Source: Biomphalaria glabrata
Taxonomy: Eukaryota; Mollusca; Gastropoda; Planorbidae
Assembly (NCBI RefSeq): GCF_947242115.1
Contig: NC_074713.1
Coordinates: 6,139,501-6,203,500, forward strand
Reading direction: 5' to 3'
Length of the DNA stretch: 64,000 nucleotides
The notes under the pieces were generated by a model. That model was not told the origin of the DNA and searched no databases. It worked only from the letters and a program-made list of their open reading frames with translations. Shown here piece by piece: positions 1-11,054 of this stretch. Every line of letters starts with the position of its first letter. The stretch's first letter is position 1. A program made the translations under genes and the position numbers.

Positions 1-520
1 ACCTTGGTTGAGATCCCCCTGCGTTGGATAATTAATTCTTGGCTGGTAACTGGGAACAGGTTATAGCGCCGAGAGATGTGAACAATAAGACATCGGATAC
101 AACAAGCGCGCTACCTTGTAGGCTACTGTTATACTGCGGCTATAAATAACAGCCATTTCAGCGTCGGCGTTCCTGATGGTGCGATCAGAGGAGTAGCTCT
201 TTTTACAAAATCGTGTAGGAGGATTATGTATTAATATATAGATATAAATATTACCCTAACTTATCTGATTTCAGGGGCTTTAAAGTTTAGATTTTAACTT
301 TTGATGTTGCTAATATAATCCCCCATCCAACTACGCCCATGACGGTGATTTTCTATTATTCAATTTTTAGGCAATATATTCATGTGTGCAGCAGCCATTT
401 TATTGGTCACACAGAAGTGTAAAGTATCATTTCATTATTAATAACTATAATGGTTTTGTTTTGATTGATCACGTTGAGAATGTGAAGAGTACAAACCGCA
501 GTGTACATGTTGCCCAATAG
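1..520. other. Non-coding, nothing recognised
   Basis: AT-rich sequence with frequent stops in all frames. I see no gene, tRNA or clear element end. It leads into a run of G (about 531-543) that begins a possible transposable-element remnant. Confidence 0.5.
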
Positions 521-522
521 GC

Positions 523-876
523 CTCAATTCGGGGGGGGGGGGGACTGGCAATATGGGCTAGCGGGCAAAAGCTCGGTGGGCCTGTTCACCAATGGGCCGG
601 CGGGCCTGTTCACAAATGGGCCGGTGGGGTTGTTGAACGTACCACCTTTAATCACATTAGATACATAGATAAAATGAGATTTCCTATAGCATATAAGTAT
701 GTATAAATGGAATATGTTAATTAGATCTATCCGAAGCCATTCTTGAGTTAAGTTTTCGATGCATTATCAAAACTGTAATTATTATAAGGGCAGGTAACAA
801 TAGATGGCAATCCATTTGTGGGCCGGATGGTCTGGTAATGCCAGGGTCGATTTTGACACCCTGTCCACCCCTGGCC
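523..876. mobile_element. Possible decayed MITE
   Basis: The left side has a poly-G run followed by GGACTGGCAATATGGG and several repeats of a 'gggccggcgggcctgttcac'-like phrase. The right side has the phrase TGTCCACCCCTGG. Both resemble the ends of the better preserved element at 36063-36557 (CAGGGGCGGACTGG ends, GGGCC-rich interior). I could not find a clean target-site duplication, so borders are approximate and the call is an inference. Confidence 0.3.
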
Positions 877-1206
877 TTACATTGGATACCGAGGCGAGGT
901 CTTCTACCTCACATTTGAAACAACAGCTATTCAGTCTCAGGTCTCATAACTGACATAATGCGAAGAAAACGTTAAACTTCAGCGTAAGCTGTCATTAAAA
1001 GCCAGCCTGTCCTGCTAGCAAGGTCAGTTCTATTTCTTCATTTACACACCATTAGTGATGATTGTGATCGAATGTCGAATGTTGGAAATCCCTCCCACAC
1101 GCGCCGCCTTCCTTCAGACACACACACAGACTGCATTAATTAAGACACACACACTCCCTTAATTAAAACGCACACATTGCCTTAGTTCAGACACACCTTA
1201 CATACC

Positions 1207-1676
1207 CAGGGCCGGAGTAGACTTGCTAAGGCCCTAACCTCTTTGAGATATGGGGGCTCCTTGTAATAGAAGGCAATTTTTCCTTTGCTCTCTCTCTTCA
1301 AAACGATTGAAAATATCTCCGGGACTATTATTGAGGGGCCCCTAATGTTATTGTATAAAGAGAAAGATTACTTGTTCTTCCCCCCCCCTCTTTTTTTTTT
1401 GAGCCGTGCTCTCTGTCGCCTCGATAGGTACTACAAAGAAGATTACTTGTTCTACCCCGCCCCCTCTTTTTTCGCCGCTAAATTTACGTGAGGTAGAAAT
1501 AAAAAAAAAAAGAGTGATCTTTCTTGGCCACAACGGTCCGGCCCTGCTATTTTGTGACGGGTGAATACTACTTGTTCTCCCCCTCCTCTTTTGTTTTTTC
1601 GTAGGATAACTCTAGTTCGTCCGACTTGCTGAAATAAAAGAGTGATCTTTCCTATACTACTTGCTTGCGTGTACAA
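1207..1676. mobile_element. Possible DNA-transposon remnant with internal repeats
   Basis: CAGGGCCGG at about 1208 and the complementary CCGGCCCTG at about 1537 could be inverted ends of a hAT-like element, but the flanking 8-mers do not match. The interior and the following 130 bases hold four degenerate repeats of a 'gattacttgttctnccccc...tctttt' phrase spaced about 65-110 bases apart. The short open frames here are produced by these pyrimidine-rich repeats and are not genes. Confidence 0.3.
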
Positions 1677-2290
1677 ACTCTTGAGCCAAGAAGAGAATTA
1701 TATATATATATAGATAGACAAAATCAACCTACGATGAAATGTAATTAGATAAAATGGTATTTGAAACAAAATTTAAATCACTACTATAACACATCCTGTC
1801 CATCTGGCTATCTGCAGTCGTCTGTCCTAACTAAAACCGCTTTCGACAATTCCGCTTATCTTGCATCATTTAGAACCAATAGCTAGCTTCTTCCCATCGT
1901 CACCATGGAAACACACAAACATACACACACACACTCCATAATATCCCCTACAACGGATCTAAAATAGAATTCTAATGACCGTTATAGTGAAAACAAACTA
2001 AGATGCCTTCAGCTGCCCCTCTGCCTCCACCCAGCCACCTTCCCTCCCCGCCTTGTGGCTTCATAGCTGAAAGATTTAATTGCTGGCATAGATATGAATG
2101 TTCTAATGGCTGACATAGAAGACAAACACTTTGGCGTTGTGTCTGCTTTCAAAAGGCAAGTGATTCTTTGTTTCGTTCAAGGGGGGCGGGGGGTGGGTTG
2201 GACGTTCACTTTGAGCTTGCTCCACCCCCCCCCCTTCTCCAATGTCCGACCATGTTCACTTTGACTGGACAGGATAAGTGATGATCTCAT
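1677..2290. other. Non-coding, short CA and TA tracts
   Basis: Contains a short (TA)n run near 1700, CA-rich tracts near 1920 and G- and C-rich homopolymers near 2180-2235. No gene or element ends recognised. Confidence 0.4.
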
Positions 2291-2300
2291 TCTGCTCTGG

Positions 2301-2607
2301 TGAAATAGATCCTTGTATTGGAGATAAAGAGCAAGTACTGTACTGCAGCGTAAGAGTTAAAGTGAAATAGATCCTTGTATTGTAGATGAAGAGCAAGCAC
2401 TGTACTGCAACGTAAGAGTTAAAGTGAAATAGATCCTTATATTAGAGGTAAAGAGCAAGCACTGTACTGCAGCGTAAGAGTTAAGTGAAATAGATCCTTG
2501 TATTGGAGATACAGAGCAAGCACTGTACTGCAGCGTAAGAGTTAAGTGAAATAGATCCTTGTATTGGAGATAAAGAGCAAGCACTGTACTGCAGCGTAAG
2601 AGTTAAG
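2301..2607. repeat. Minisatellite, ~61-bp unit, 5 copies
   Basis: Units start with TGAAATAGATCCTTGTATTG at 2301, 2363, 2425, 2486 and 2547, giving a period of 61-62 bases. Copies are nearly identical, with a few substitutions and a two-base length change between early and late units. The open frame on the minus strand across it is only the repeat translated. Confidence 0.9.
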
Positions 2608-2702
2608 TGAACTAGAGATTTTCAATGTCCACGTTGAAGCGAGTTGGTAGATGTTTAACAGCAAAACAGTGTCTGTTTTAGCCCATCTCCAATCATTCTT
2701 TC

Positions 2703-2740
2703 TTATCTATCTATCTATCCATCCATCCATCCATCCATCC

Positions 2741-2827
<87 letters not shown>

Positions 2828-2856
2828 CATCCATCCAACCATCCATCCATCCATCC

Positions 2857-2887
<31 letters not shown>

Positions 2888-2908
2888 CATCCATCCATCC
2901 ATCCATCC

Positions 2909-2952
<44 letters not shown>

Positions 2953-2958
2953 GTCTGT
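2703..2958. repeat. Tetranucleotide microsatellite (TATC)n/(CATC)n
   Basis: About 250 bases of pure tetranucleotide alternating between blocks of (TATC)n and (CATC)n. The blocks switch at least five times, as expected from point mutation spread by slippage. The reading frame with repeated YLSI and HPSI is an artefact. Confidence 0.95.
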
Positions 2959-3239
2959 CCGACTCTCTATCTTCTGATTATTTCTGTACTAATTTATTTA
3001 AGTATTCATTTTACAATTAACAAGTTTACTTGTCCATTTTAGATTCGATAGTGTATAGGCATGCAGAAGTTACCAAGATGAACACCAGATGATCATGCTA
3101 GTTTGTTTCACTGCCAGGACCAGCATAAATTTTCTAGTAACTGTCATTTTCAAAAAATATAGAAAGCTTAGAGCGAAGACTAGAAAACAAGTTAGTAAAG
3201 AAAAAAAAAAACTTTTAAAAAATCAATATCTGTCGGTGG

Positions 3240-3435
3240 CAGTCCCGGGTGTTTTATCTCCGGCGCAATGCGACTCATTACTTATGCTACCGATCGATCT
3301 GCCGCTTCCGGCGACTTCCTCGCGCAGGCGCAACCAGCGACGTCATGAGCAGTCCATAATTTCCGCCAGATCTTTTGACAGCCAACAAAGCTTTTAGTCA
3401 CGTGGCGAGCTGTTCACGTGTGACTAAAAATAGAG
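3240..3435. promoter_or_regulatory. CpG-dense block with promoter-like motifs
   Basis: A stretch of about 200 bases with many CpG dinucleotides inside AT-rich DNA. Visible motifs are an NRF1-like CGCGCAGGCGCA (3321-3332), a CRE-like GACGTCA (3339-3345), two CACGTG E-boxes (3399-3404 and 3415-3420) and a perfect MEF2-type CTAAAAATAG (3424-3433). A 102-codon open frame crosses it but shows no family resemblance. I read it as a candidate promoter or enhancer; no adjacent gene is recognised, so this is inference. Confidence 0.35.
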
Positions 3436-3654
3436 TAATTGAAAGACACATTTAACAGAAAAAAAAAACAATATTACAAGGAGAGTTTTTGATAAGCAAA
3501 GAAATGTTTCATAATTGTTTCTTTTAAATCTTTTCCATTCTACTTTTTGACAGACCACCGCGAAAGTCTCAGAATGAGAAATGATTTATTAACAAAGTGC
3601 AAAAAGTGTTGGGGGATTCTGCCGTTCTTAGTTTTATAATACTATCCACGTGTG

Positions 3655-3882
3655 TACGAATATTATTATTATTATAGCTTTTTATATAGCGCTACTTTCA
3701 TGCTTTTAGAATGCTCAGAGCGCTTTGGTCCAATCTCATTTGTGGACCAGTGGGGTGGGGAGGGGGTGTCTAGGAGTTGGTTTTCCGTGTCGAACCTCGA
3801 GCCCCCTTCATAGGTAGCCAAGCCAAGTTCAAGCGCACTTAGCCTCCCGACCATGCTTCCCACATATATTCCGAACTCTCTG
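3655..3882 (-). mobile_element. tRNA-derived SINE (family C) with ATT tail
   Basis: Read on the minus strand, it has a tRNA-like head: TGGTCGGGAGG fits the Pol III box A consensus in 10 of 11 places, and GGTTCGACACG is a degraded box B about 45 bases later. The body ends with 'GCGCTATATAAAAAGC' and a (TAA)n tail, seen on the plus strand as (ATT)n at about 3661-3676. Only one copy of this family is apparent in the window. Confidence 0.6.
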
Positions 3883-4004
3883 GATTTATATCCAATAAAG
3901 AGATTTGTAGATTCCTTGATTCAAAGAGATTATACCAACATTTTTATTCAAAAAATTGCACCATGAGATTCATTGCAAAATAGTGCAGCATGCGAATCGT
4001 TCAA

Positions 4005-4155
4005 AGATAGCACCCTAAGGTTCATACCAATAGATAGCACCATAAGGTTCATACCAATAGATAGCACCATAAGGTTCATACCAATATATAGCACCATAAG
4101 GTTCCATTTAAGAAAACGCACCATAAGATTCGTACCAATAGATAGCATCATAAGG
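4005..4155. repeat. Minisatellite, 27-bp unit, ~5.5 copies
   Basis: Unit ATAGCACCATAAGGTTCATA plus CCAATAG, repeated with increasing divergence towards the right; one unit has a short replacement near 4105-4120. Because 27 is a multiple of three, frames stay open on both strands, which explains the short apparent proteins here. Confidence 0.85.
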
Positions 4156-4540
4156 ACTAAATTATCTTCTCTTATGAAGGATCTCTTGTTATTTATAGAA
4201 GATAGCAAGAAAAATATAAAAAATACTTAAAACACAAAACAACAAAGTTTATATTCAGTGTTACTGTATAAATGAGTTTGGATCGGTCGTGAAATCGAAT
4301 TTGTAATAGATCTAGACAAAAGATAATAAATCTGTGCGATTTGAAATATTTTTAGCAATGGACCTCATGCACCAATCGTAAACAAACAACATTGAGCCAC
4401 GTGTTTCCCTATCTCTTCTATACAAATTACGATCTAATCAGGTGACAGTTTTTTTTTTCGTTGTTTTATCAATATTATCACGTGACCGGTTGTTTTTGGT
4501 AAATTAGGTCCAATATTTTGTTTAGCGCAATTTCACGCTT

Positions 4541-4715
4541 TTGTAAAATGTGTTACATGTTTCGGATGTTCCTTCTGAGTTGAAAATAGTTTATTTCCTA
4601 GTCCAAACCTCCCGCAGGACGACGGGGGATGGGAGCGGGCAGGGTTTGAACCCTCGACCGTCGATAAATTCGAACAACAGTCCAACGCGCAAACCGCACG
4701 ACCAGCCATCCATCC
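4541..4715 (-). mobile_element. tRNA-derived SINE (family B), copy 1
   Basis: On the minus strand the head reads TGGTCGTGCGG (box A, 10 of 11) and GGTTCAAACCC (perfect box B), followed by a body shared with copies at 13419-13590 and 21271-21424. The shared tail phrase is 'CATGTAAAACATTTTACA'-like. The sequence upstream to 4500 and downstream to 4870 is unassigned. Confidence 0.8.
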
Positions 4716-5229
4716 CATTTTAGCTTTCTCAATGCGCTATTATCCTATCACTTGTCTGGACCAGTTGGGAAAAGGAGGGTAAGATGGACTTACAATCTCT
4801 ACTCCATATATAGGTCTGTCCAGTTTCATGGTACTCGGTGGACATAAGTAAACTCGCTGGCCTCCCCCCCCCCTTCCAAAAAAAATTTTTTTTATTTATC
4901 CTGCCCTAGCGGTCCATTCATTTCACTATCTCTCTTGGCAAAGGATTAAAAAAACATACTTGAAATATAACCAATGAAACGGTTAACTTCCCCTAGTTTT
5001 GATTGCAGACGTCTCAAAGTTCTGATTGATGACGTGTCAGTTCTTAACCCTTTCAATGACCCCTTTCCTTTCCTCGAAATCCCATTTCCCATTTCAAGTC
5101 TGCTTCAATAATTTCCTGTCGTCTGCATGCTTGTACTTCCTCTTTCACAAACTACCTTAACAGGAAGTGCTTTGATTTGCATTTAATGATCGATGTCACG
5201 CGGAGGTGGCCTTCAGACAATTTTTAAGT

Positions 5230-5405
5230 GTAAAGCTTATTGACACTCGTAATGCTTGCTTGATCTTACTGTAATTACACTGCTGTTTGCTTGATTTTAC
5301 TGTATTTACACTCTAAATGCTTGCTTGATTTTACTGTAATTACACTGCTGTTTGTTTGATCTTACTGTACTTACACTCGTAATGCTTGCTTGATTTTACT
5401 GAGAT
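5230..5405. repeat. Degenerate tandem repeat, ~64-bp unit
   Basis: The phrase GCTTGCTTGATTTTACTGTA and a variant with CTGCTGTTTG alternate, giving about three higher-order units of roughly 64 bases made of two related ~32-base halves. Confidence 0.75.
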
Positions 5406-5532
5406 TATGGTACTAATGTTTGTTATATTATTTATATATAGATATACCAAATTCTTTAATGTAACATAATTTTAGGTGTGGTTTATAGTGAGGTAATTTG
5501 AAATAATTTTAAATTTTTAAAAAAGCTTAATT

Positions 5533-5537
<5 letters not shown>

Positions 5538-5588
<51 letters not shown>
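5538..5588. repeat. (TA)n microsatellite at LINE 3' end
   Basis: About 25 uninterrupted TA dinucleotides. It lies exactly at the 3' end of the minus-strand LINE fragment at 5589-6060, so it may have grown from that element's simple-repeat tail. Confidence 0.9.
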
Positions 5589-5591
<3 letters not shown>

Positions 5592-6060
5592 GCATCCTTC
5601 AGTCGTAGAGCGACTATGGTTCATCTCGAACACTTTTTTCATGTGACTGTGGAGCCCTATTTTGGAGAGACACTCCCGTCCACATATATCGCAGCAATCG
5701 CAGGTTAAGGTGGCTTTCGCTTTGGTGGTAGAGGAGCTGGTCATTTTTCGTATGGCACGCTTTTCTTCCAACGCTGAGGCCCGTGTTTTTTCACTGTCCA
5801 TAGCTTTCTTGGTCACCGTCTCTCTCCATCTAATGCGGTCCTAATGGTCAGTCCTAATGGTCAGTATCAATTCATTTTTTTTATTACATCCGCGTAACGG
5901 AGGTGGCCAGACCAGACGCGAGTTGCCCATAGAGAATGATTTTCTGGATGCGATTGTCCGGCGAACATGTCCAAGCCAGCGCAGGCGGCGTTGTCTGAGG
6001 TCAGTAAAGATGCTGGGAATATATATTTATCGTCGTAACGCTCTCTCACCCAAAATCGTT
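5589..6060 (-). mobile_element. LINE 3' fragment (C-terminal zinc finger)
   Basis: The minus strand encodes pieces of the C-terminus of a non-LTR retrotransposon polyprotein: a stretch resembling the common 'QRRLRWLGHVRR' region, then KKAMDSEKTRASALEEKRAI, then a zinc-finger-like CDICGRECLSKIGLHSHM. Fragments fall in more than one frame, so it is a dead 5'-truncated copy. It ends in the (TA)n run at 5538-5588. The family name is not resolved; CR1/RTE-like elements of molluscs have this kind of C-terminus. Confidence 0.65.
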
Positions 6061-6104
6061 TTTTTTTTGTGCCTCTACCCTCAACGGTCAATTTCTACCC
6101 CCAA

Positions 6105-6358
6105 CACATCCCTCAACACATACCCTCAACACATACCCTCAACACATACCCTCAACACATACCCTCAACACATACCCTCAACACATACCCTCAACACATA
6201 CCCTCAACACATACCCTCAACACATACCCTCAACACATACCCTCAACACATACCCTCAACACATACCCTCAACACATACCCTCAACACATACCCTCAACA
6301 CATACCCTCAACACATACCCTCAACACATACCCTCAACACATACCCTCAACACATACC
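6105..6358. repeat. Minisatellite, 13-bp unit, ~19 copies
   Basis: Near-perfect repeats of ACATACCCTCAAC. As 13 is not a multiple of three, each frame cycles through a 13-residue peptide (TYPQHIPSTHTLN), and none contains a stop; hence two long but meaningless open frames of 175 and 119 codons. Confidence 0.95.
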
Positions 6359-6746
6359 CAAGTTTCATTTTGATAGGAACATAAAGATGAAAAAAGAAAA
6401 ATGTCTTTCTCGTATGTTCAAACTCTAAACCTTGAACAAATGCATTGTACCATGAGATAGAGTCTTTCAGCAGTGAACGCTATAATGTCTTGGACTTGCG
6501 CTTTTGAAGTATAATATTATATAACACGTTCCGGACTTGCCAATTTGTTAGAACTACATTCAGTCGATGTTTAATTATTTTTTTAAAAATACTAACTCAA
6601 AAGACAAGTCCATATCCCAGCTATACTATAGAGTGAAGGCATCGTCATTACAGGCAATGACCACCGGAAGTTGGGAACCTTTTAATACGCTAGTGTGAAG
6701 GCCTGGACTCTTCAGAAAGTTGGACCCTTCCAATGCGCCGGATATG

Positions 6747-7274
6747 ACTGGCAACACTATTGTAGACTCCTTGGCCCAAAAGGGAGGGTAAATTCCACTC
6801 ACTGGACAGGCTGTAAGTTTTCAACATGCTCTGGCTATAATAATAAAAAAAAACAGAAATGGAAAAGTGGTTTGAGTGCTGGGACAAGTCCCAAAAAGCC
6901 CGTGGAGTCTGGGAGCGCATGAGTTGCCCTGACCGCACTTACCCGTGGTGGAGGCTGTCCAGGCCTGAGCAAGCTATTATAGCACAGTGCAGGACAGGCC
7001 ACTGTCCTGTTAACTCATATTTCTCACGGCTATGGCCAAATTTTGATTCACGGTGCTCCCGCTGCGGGGAAGAAGAGGAAACCGTGCCTCATATTCTGTT
7101 TGACTGCCACAGACTTGCTGATCTCCGTCTAGACAGGTCTGGGAAACCCAAAATTCTCGACCTGTATGGTGAAATGTATGCACTACGCAAGACAGCAGGG
7201 TTTCTGTCCAGGGCTTTTGCAAGAGGATTTGAGCCTCTCAAGCCCTCACTCAAATGGAGTTTGATGATGATGAT
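6747..7274 (+). mobile_element. LINE 3' fragment (post-RNase H cysteine motif)
   Basis: An open frame from 6859 encodes IIAQCRTGHCPVNSYFSRLW followed by a cysteine/histidine motif CSRCGEEEETVPHILFDC, typical of the region after RNase H in I/Jockey-type non-LTR retrotransposons. The frame runs to a (GAT)n tail at about 7262-7275. Flanks AATGCGCCGGATA (left) and AATGGGCCAGATA (right) look like an aged target-site duplication of about 13 bases, though both also fit the host tandem repeat. Strongly 5'-truncated. Confidence 0.75.
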
Positions 7275-7361
7275 GAATGGGCCAGATAAAAGGCCTTGAC
7301 TCTACAGGCCTGGAAGTTAGGGCCCTTGCTAAATAATAGAGTGATGTCCTTAACTATAAAG

Positions 7362-8312
7362 CACTGGCGGATCCAGGGGGTGGGCGGTAGGGGCGATCGC
7401 CCCCTCCCCACTCGGCCGATCCCCCCTTTCTAAAATTTAATTTTTTCACTTAATTTCTCCTCCTTCTGTAACAAACATGTCTATTGAACAAAATGTATCA
7501 CTTACAAATGAGCTTTTTTTAAAACAATATTATTTTTCGAATAGATGTTTTTTTCGGCGGCGTTACTCAAAGTCTTAATCTAAATCTGTGAAGTATCTTA
7601 TCTTTTCAAGAACAAATCGGATGTATTTGCGATGTAGTAAGAGCCTGTAAAATCATATTCGAATATTTTTCAAGTAAAACATTATTCAATAGGTCCTATT
7701 TTAATAGGATGAATAATGAGCTGTAGATGTCAGGAAAATGCGTTTCTGCAGTGTAGAATGCAAGAAAACGATTTTGGAGTCGGGGCTTCGCCCCGATCCC
7801 CACTGGGGGAGCTAACAGCGCTCCCCCAGACACCCTAGGTATCAATAAAAAGACCTCAGACCCCAGACCCCCTGGCTATCTAGGGAAGGCCTCAACATGG
7901 CTGTTTTTTTTTTTTCAAATAATTTTTTTTCGACTGCGATCCTCAAAGCCTTAATCGAAATAATGTGAGGTATCTTATTTTTCAAGGAACAAATCGGCTG
8001 TATTTGCAATGCATTAAGGGCCTATAAATTCATATTAGACTTTTTCAAGTAAAACATTATTCAAAAGATCCTTTTTCGAATAGGATAAATAATGAGCTAT
8101 GGATGTCAGGAGAATGCGGTTCTGCAGTGAAGGAAGCAAAAAAAAAAAAAAAAACTATTTTGGCGTCGGGACTTCGCCCCGATCCCCACTGGGGGAGCTT
8201 ACAGCGCTCCACCAGATCTCCTAGCTGTCAAGAGAAAGACCTCAACATAACTTTTTTTGTCTGCTTTTTTTCGCCGAAGGTTGAGAAACACTACTTTTTT
8301 TTAAACATTCTA

Positions 8313-8410
<98 letters not shown>

Positions 8411-8502
8411 TGTGAGCGCGTTTATGCTTAGGGTTAGGGTTTACTATGCGTTTGGAAAAAAATCGCCCCCCCCCCCACTCCGAAGTTCTGGATCCGCTAG
8501 TG
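7362..8502. mobile_element. Non-autonomous hAT element with 8-bp TSD
   Basis: Ends are inverted: CACTGGCGGATCCAG on the left and, as reverse complement, CACTAGCGGATCCAG on the right. The flanks are a perfect 8-bp duplication, CTATAAAG at 7354-7361 and 8503-8510, diagnostic of the hAT superfamily. No transposase is encoded. The interior holds two copies of a ~350-bp module (about 7545-7845 and 7915-8235), each with a GC-rich hairpin phrase CGGGGCTTCGCCCCG-like and a GGGGGAGCT block, plus a long (TA)n run. Confidence 0.85.
8310..8409. repeat. (TA)n microsatellite
   Basis: About 100 bases of TA dinucleotides with a single G interruption, inside the hAT element near its right end. The short frames coding repeated Tyr-Ile across it are artefacts. 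Confidence 0.95.
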
Positions 8503-8908
8503 CTATAAAGGCCAGGACTATTGGAAGTTTGGGCCCTTTTCATATGCTATTGTGAAGGCGTTGACTATCCAGTCACGGACTATTGGAAGTTTGGTCACTC
8601 GTAATAAACTAGAGTGTAGGCGCCAACTACATGACGGACTAGCTCTTTCAATGCACCAGATAAAAGGCCTCGACTTTAGATGCCCGGAAGTTGGGGCCCT
8701 TGCTATATAAGTCCTGGACTATCGGAAGTTGTTCCCTTGCAATACTCTAAAGGGAAGCTCCTGACTCTCCAGACTATCAGAAGTTAGGGTCCTTTCAATA
8801 CGATATAGTAAAAGCCTATCGGAATTTGGTTCTCTTAAAATACGCCAGAGTGAAGGCCTCGACTGCATGCCCGGACTATCGAAACTTACGCTTAAGGCAA
8901 GGCCTTGA

Positions 8909-9033
8909 CTTTGTCTGTTCTATTTATGTGTATGTTTCTGTTGTGTTTATCTTGATATGAGAAACAAGTCCTGGTAATCACAACAAATTTCCATATGGAT
9001 CAATAAAACAGTCTTAGTCTTAGTCTTAGTCTT
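8909..9033 (+). mobile_element. LINE 3' end with (TCTTAG)n tail
   Basis: Interrupts the 62-bp repeat. It ends in 'AAATTTCCATATGGATCAAT' followed by AAAACA and four copies of GTCTTA. The same 3'-UTR phrase, in the other orientation and with a TTATC tail, recurs at about 37075-37140, which supports a dispersed LINE family. No coding part remains. Confidence 0.5.
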
Positions 9034-9225
9034 TCAGGTTCGGACTATCGGAAGTTTGGGCCCTTTTAATACGCTTATGAAGGACTTGACTCTCCAGGAG
9101 CGGATACTATGAAGTTGGCCCCCTCGCAATAAACTAGAGTGAAGGCCTCGGCTAAATGCCCGAACTATCGGAATACGCTAAATGCCTTGACTCTACAGGC
9201 CGGATTATCACAATTTTAGGCATTG

Positions 9226-10690
9226 TGTCAGTCGGCACTGAGAACCACACCATTATGAATTCAGGGCATTTCCATCAGGGCGCTACACTCCTGCAGCTAG
9301 GGAGTATGAGGAGCAACGCCGGAGTTTAACTGCATTCTGAGCTGCAGAGTCGTGGAGAACGAAATAAATGAGCAGAGTCAATGTAATCCTGTTTAAGAAC
9401 TGCGAGATAAATGAACGCTAAGTTTTGAAACTTGGCACGTAGTCATCAAATAATTTGTAATTGCGAAAAGAATTGATCCGAGGGTCTTGAAACTCTAGGC
9501 CGGATCCGTCCTGATAAAACAAATGGTTCTATTTGGGAGAGGTTTCAGCAGATGTGTGCCTATATATCGTATCTCTCTTTTTTAAGTGTCTCGGAGCTCA
9601 GGACGCTCGGGCTAGAGACGAGGCCGATGGCCGAACAAAACACAGCACTTCAGAAGGAAAATCCTCGGAATTCTAGACCTCATTTTATTACCTCATGGCA
9701 GTAATCTCTTGGTGAAAATTTATCTTGAGAAAAATTGCCAGGTTTCTAAAGCCCTAGTTGTCCTGAAGAATTGAACACTTTGCACTTTGAACTTCAAACG
9801 TGTGCACACTGTTTATGTCATCAGGTTGACAATTTGTTTACATTCTTATTCTGTAATTGAAAGAATATTTTTTTCTAAGTTTTTTTTTCTGTCAGAATAA
9901 ACAGCAAATTTTGTATAAAACAGAAAAAAATAACGAGAGTATTCTGAAGTATGTGCGACAATTAGTGCAAACATTTTTATTCCACGTTAAAGTATTATTA
10001 AATACCTATTTTATAACAAATATAATTGATATTTAATTATAAGAACTTAAGAGAAGTTTGATTGGGACTTTACTTTAATTTTCAATTTGTTCATATCGTA
10101 ATCACATAAAAACATCAGAACAAAAGGATTTCAAGCTGATCTGTCAGGTAGTAAACGCTCTAACAGAATCATTAATTAGGAAGAATTCGCTCTTTGTAAA
10201 GAACAGGAAAAACTGATCTTGTTTTGACCACTCGCTAACGCTCCTATATCTGCGACTATGACTTTATAATTGATGAACTCCAGCGAGTATATTACAATGA
10301 ACAGTGTATTTGATCATGAACTATATAGAACTTCTCAATAACTGTGACTACTCAACAGTATTATATGGTCTGGACGTGGATGCGTTAATCCTGTTTGTCT
10401 TGTGTGTTAGTGTAAATGAATTTATAATCTGAATTAACCACATTTAAAAAAAATCTTAATCCCGTTATAATGATAATATTAATCTACTATATAAATTTAT
10501 CGGTCCTGACCACCTCTCCAGTCGTCTGTTATAATCGCTCATTCTCACAATAGCCGAGGACGACCATGTACAATAATTCAATTTAATCAATTATTTCTTA
10601 GCTGACGCCCAGGACAACGAAGATCTAAACCGCGCGGAGGATTCCAGCTCCCGTCGCCTCAGAGTGGCGCCTCCGAGAAAACGTCTAGTA
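9226..10690. other. Non-coding, unassigned
   Basis: Two parts. 9226-9900 is moderately GC-rich, with no convincing coding frame, and ends near an AATAAA at about 9896. 9900-10690 is AT-rich with nothing recognised. The first part could be an old element remnant or a non-coding exon, but I see no repeat ends or splice pattern to decide. Confidence 0.35.
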
Positions 10691-10702
10691 GTGGAACTAG
10701 AT

Positions 10703-11045
10703 AGGCTGAGTACGGGTAGCGAACAAGGCCCCTGCAGGATTCCTTGGGTGAGCTTTTGTTTGTTTTTTTAAATCTCACCCGGGGTGGGGATGGAACAAAG
10801 AGCATGAGATGATATATATAGGCTAAGTACGGGTAGCGAACAAGGACCCTGCAGGATTCCTTGGGTGAGCTTTTGTTTGTTTTTTTAAATCTCACCCGGG
10901 GTGGGGATGGAACAAAGAGCATGAGATGATATATATAGGCTAAGTACGGGTAGCGAACAAGGCCCCTGCAGGATTCCTTGGGTGAGCTTTTGTTTGTTTT
11001 TTTAAATCTCACCCGGGGTGGGGATGGAACAAAGAGCATGAGATG
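10703..11045. repeat. Minisatellite, 117-bp unit, ~3 copies
   Basis: Units begin GGCTAAGTACGGGTAGCGAA at 10703, 10821 and 10938 (period 117-118). The three copies are almost identical. 117 is a multiple of three, so a minus-strand frame of 134 codons with a 39-residue repeat stays open; it has no other sign of being a gene. Confidence 0.9.
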
Positions 11046-11054
11046 AGCCCCATT

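Larger units (their letters stand above)
6620..9225. repeat. Old degenerate tandem repeat, ~62-bp unit, interrupted
   Basis: A diverged phrase close to 'gaaggcctcgactctccagg / cccggactatcggaagtt / ggggcccttgcaatacgctagagt' recurs at 6630-6746, 7275-7361, 8503-8908 and 9034-9225. Copies differ strongly, so the array is old. Three later insertions split it: a LINE tail (6747-7274), a hAT element (7362-8502) and a second LINE tail (8909-9033). Confidence 0.7.

Noticed and set aside
2651-2977. YLSI/HPSI repeat protein
   Set aside because: Translation of a tetranucleotide microsatellite.
5857-6428. Proteins with TYPQHIPSTHTLN repeats
   Set aside because: The 13-bp minisatellite has no stop in any plus-strand frame; the peptide is a reading artefact.
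6859-7299. 146-codon host gene
   Set aside because: The Cys/His motif and (GAT)n tail identify it as a LINE 3' fragment.
8431-8445. Telomere-like TTAGGGTTAGGG
   Set aside because: Only two units, located inside a hAT element; not an interstitial telomeric array.
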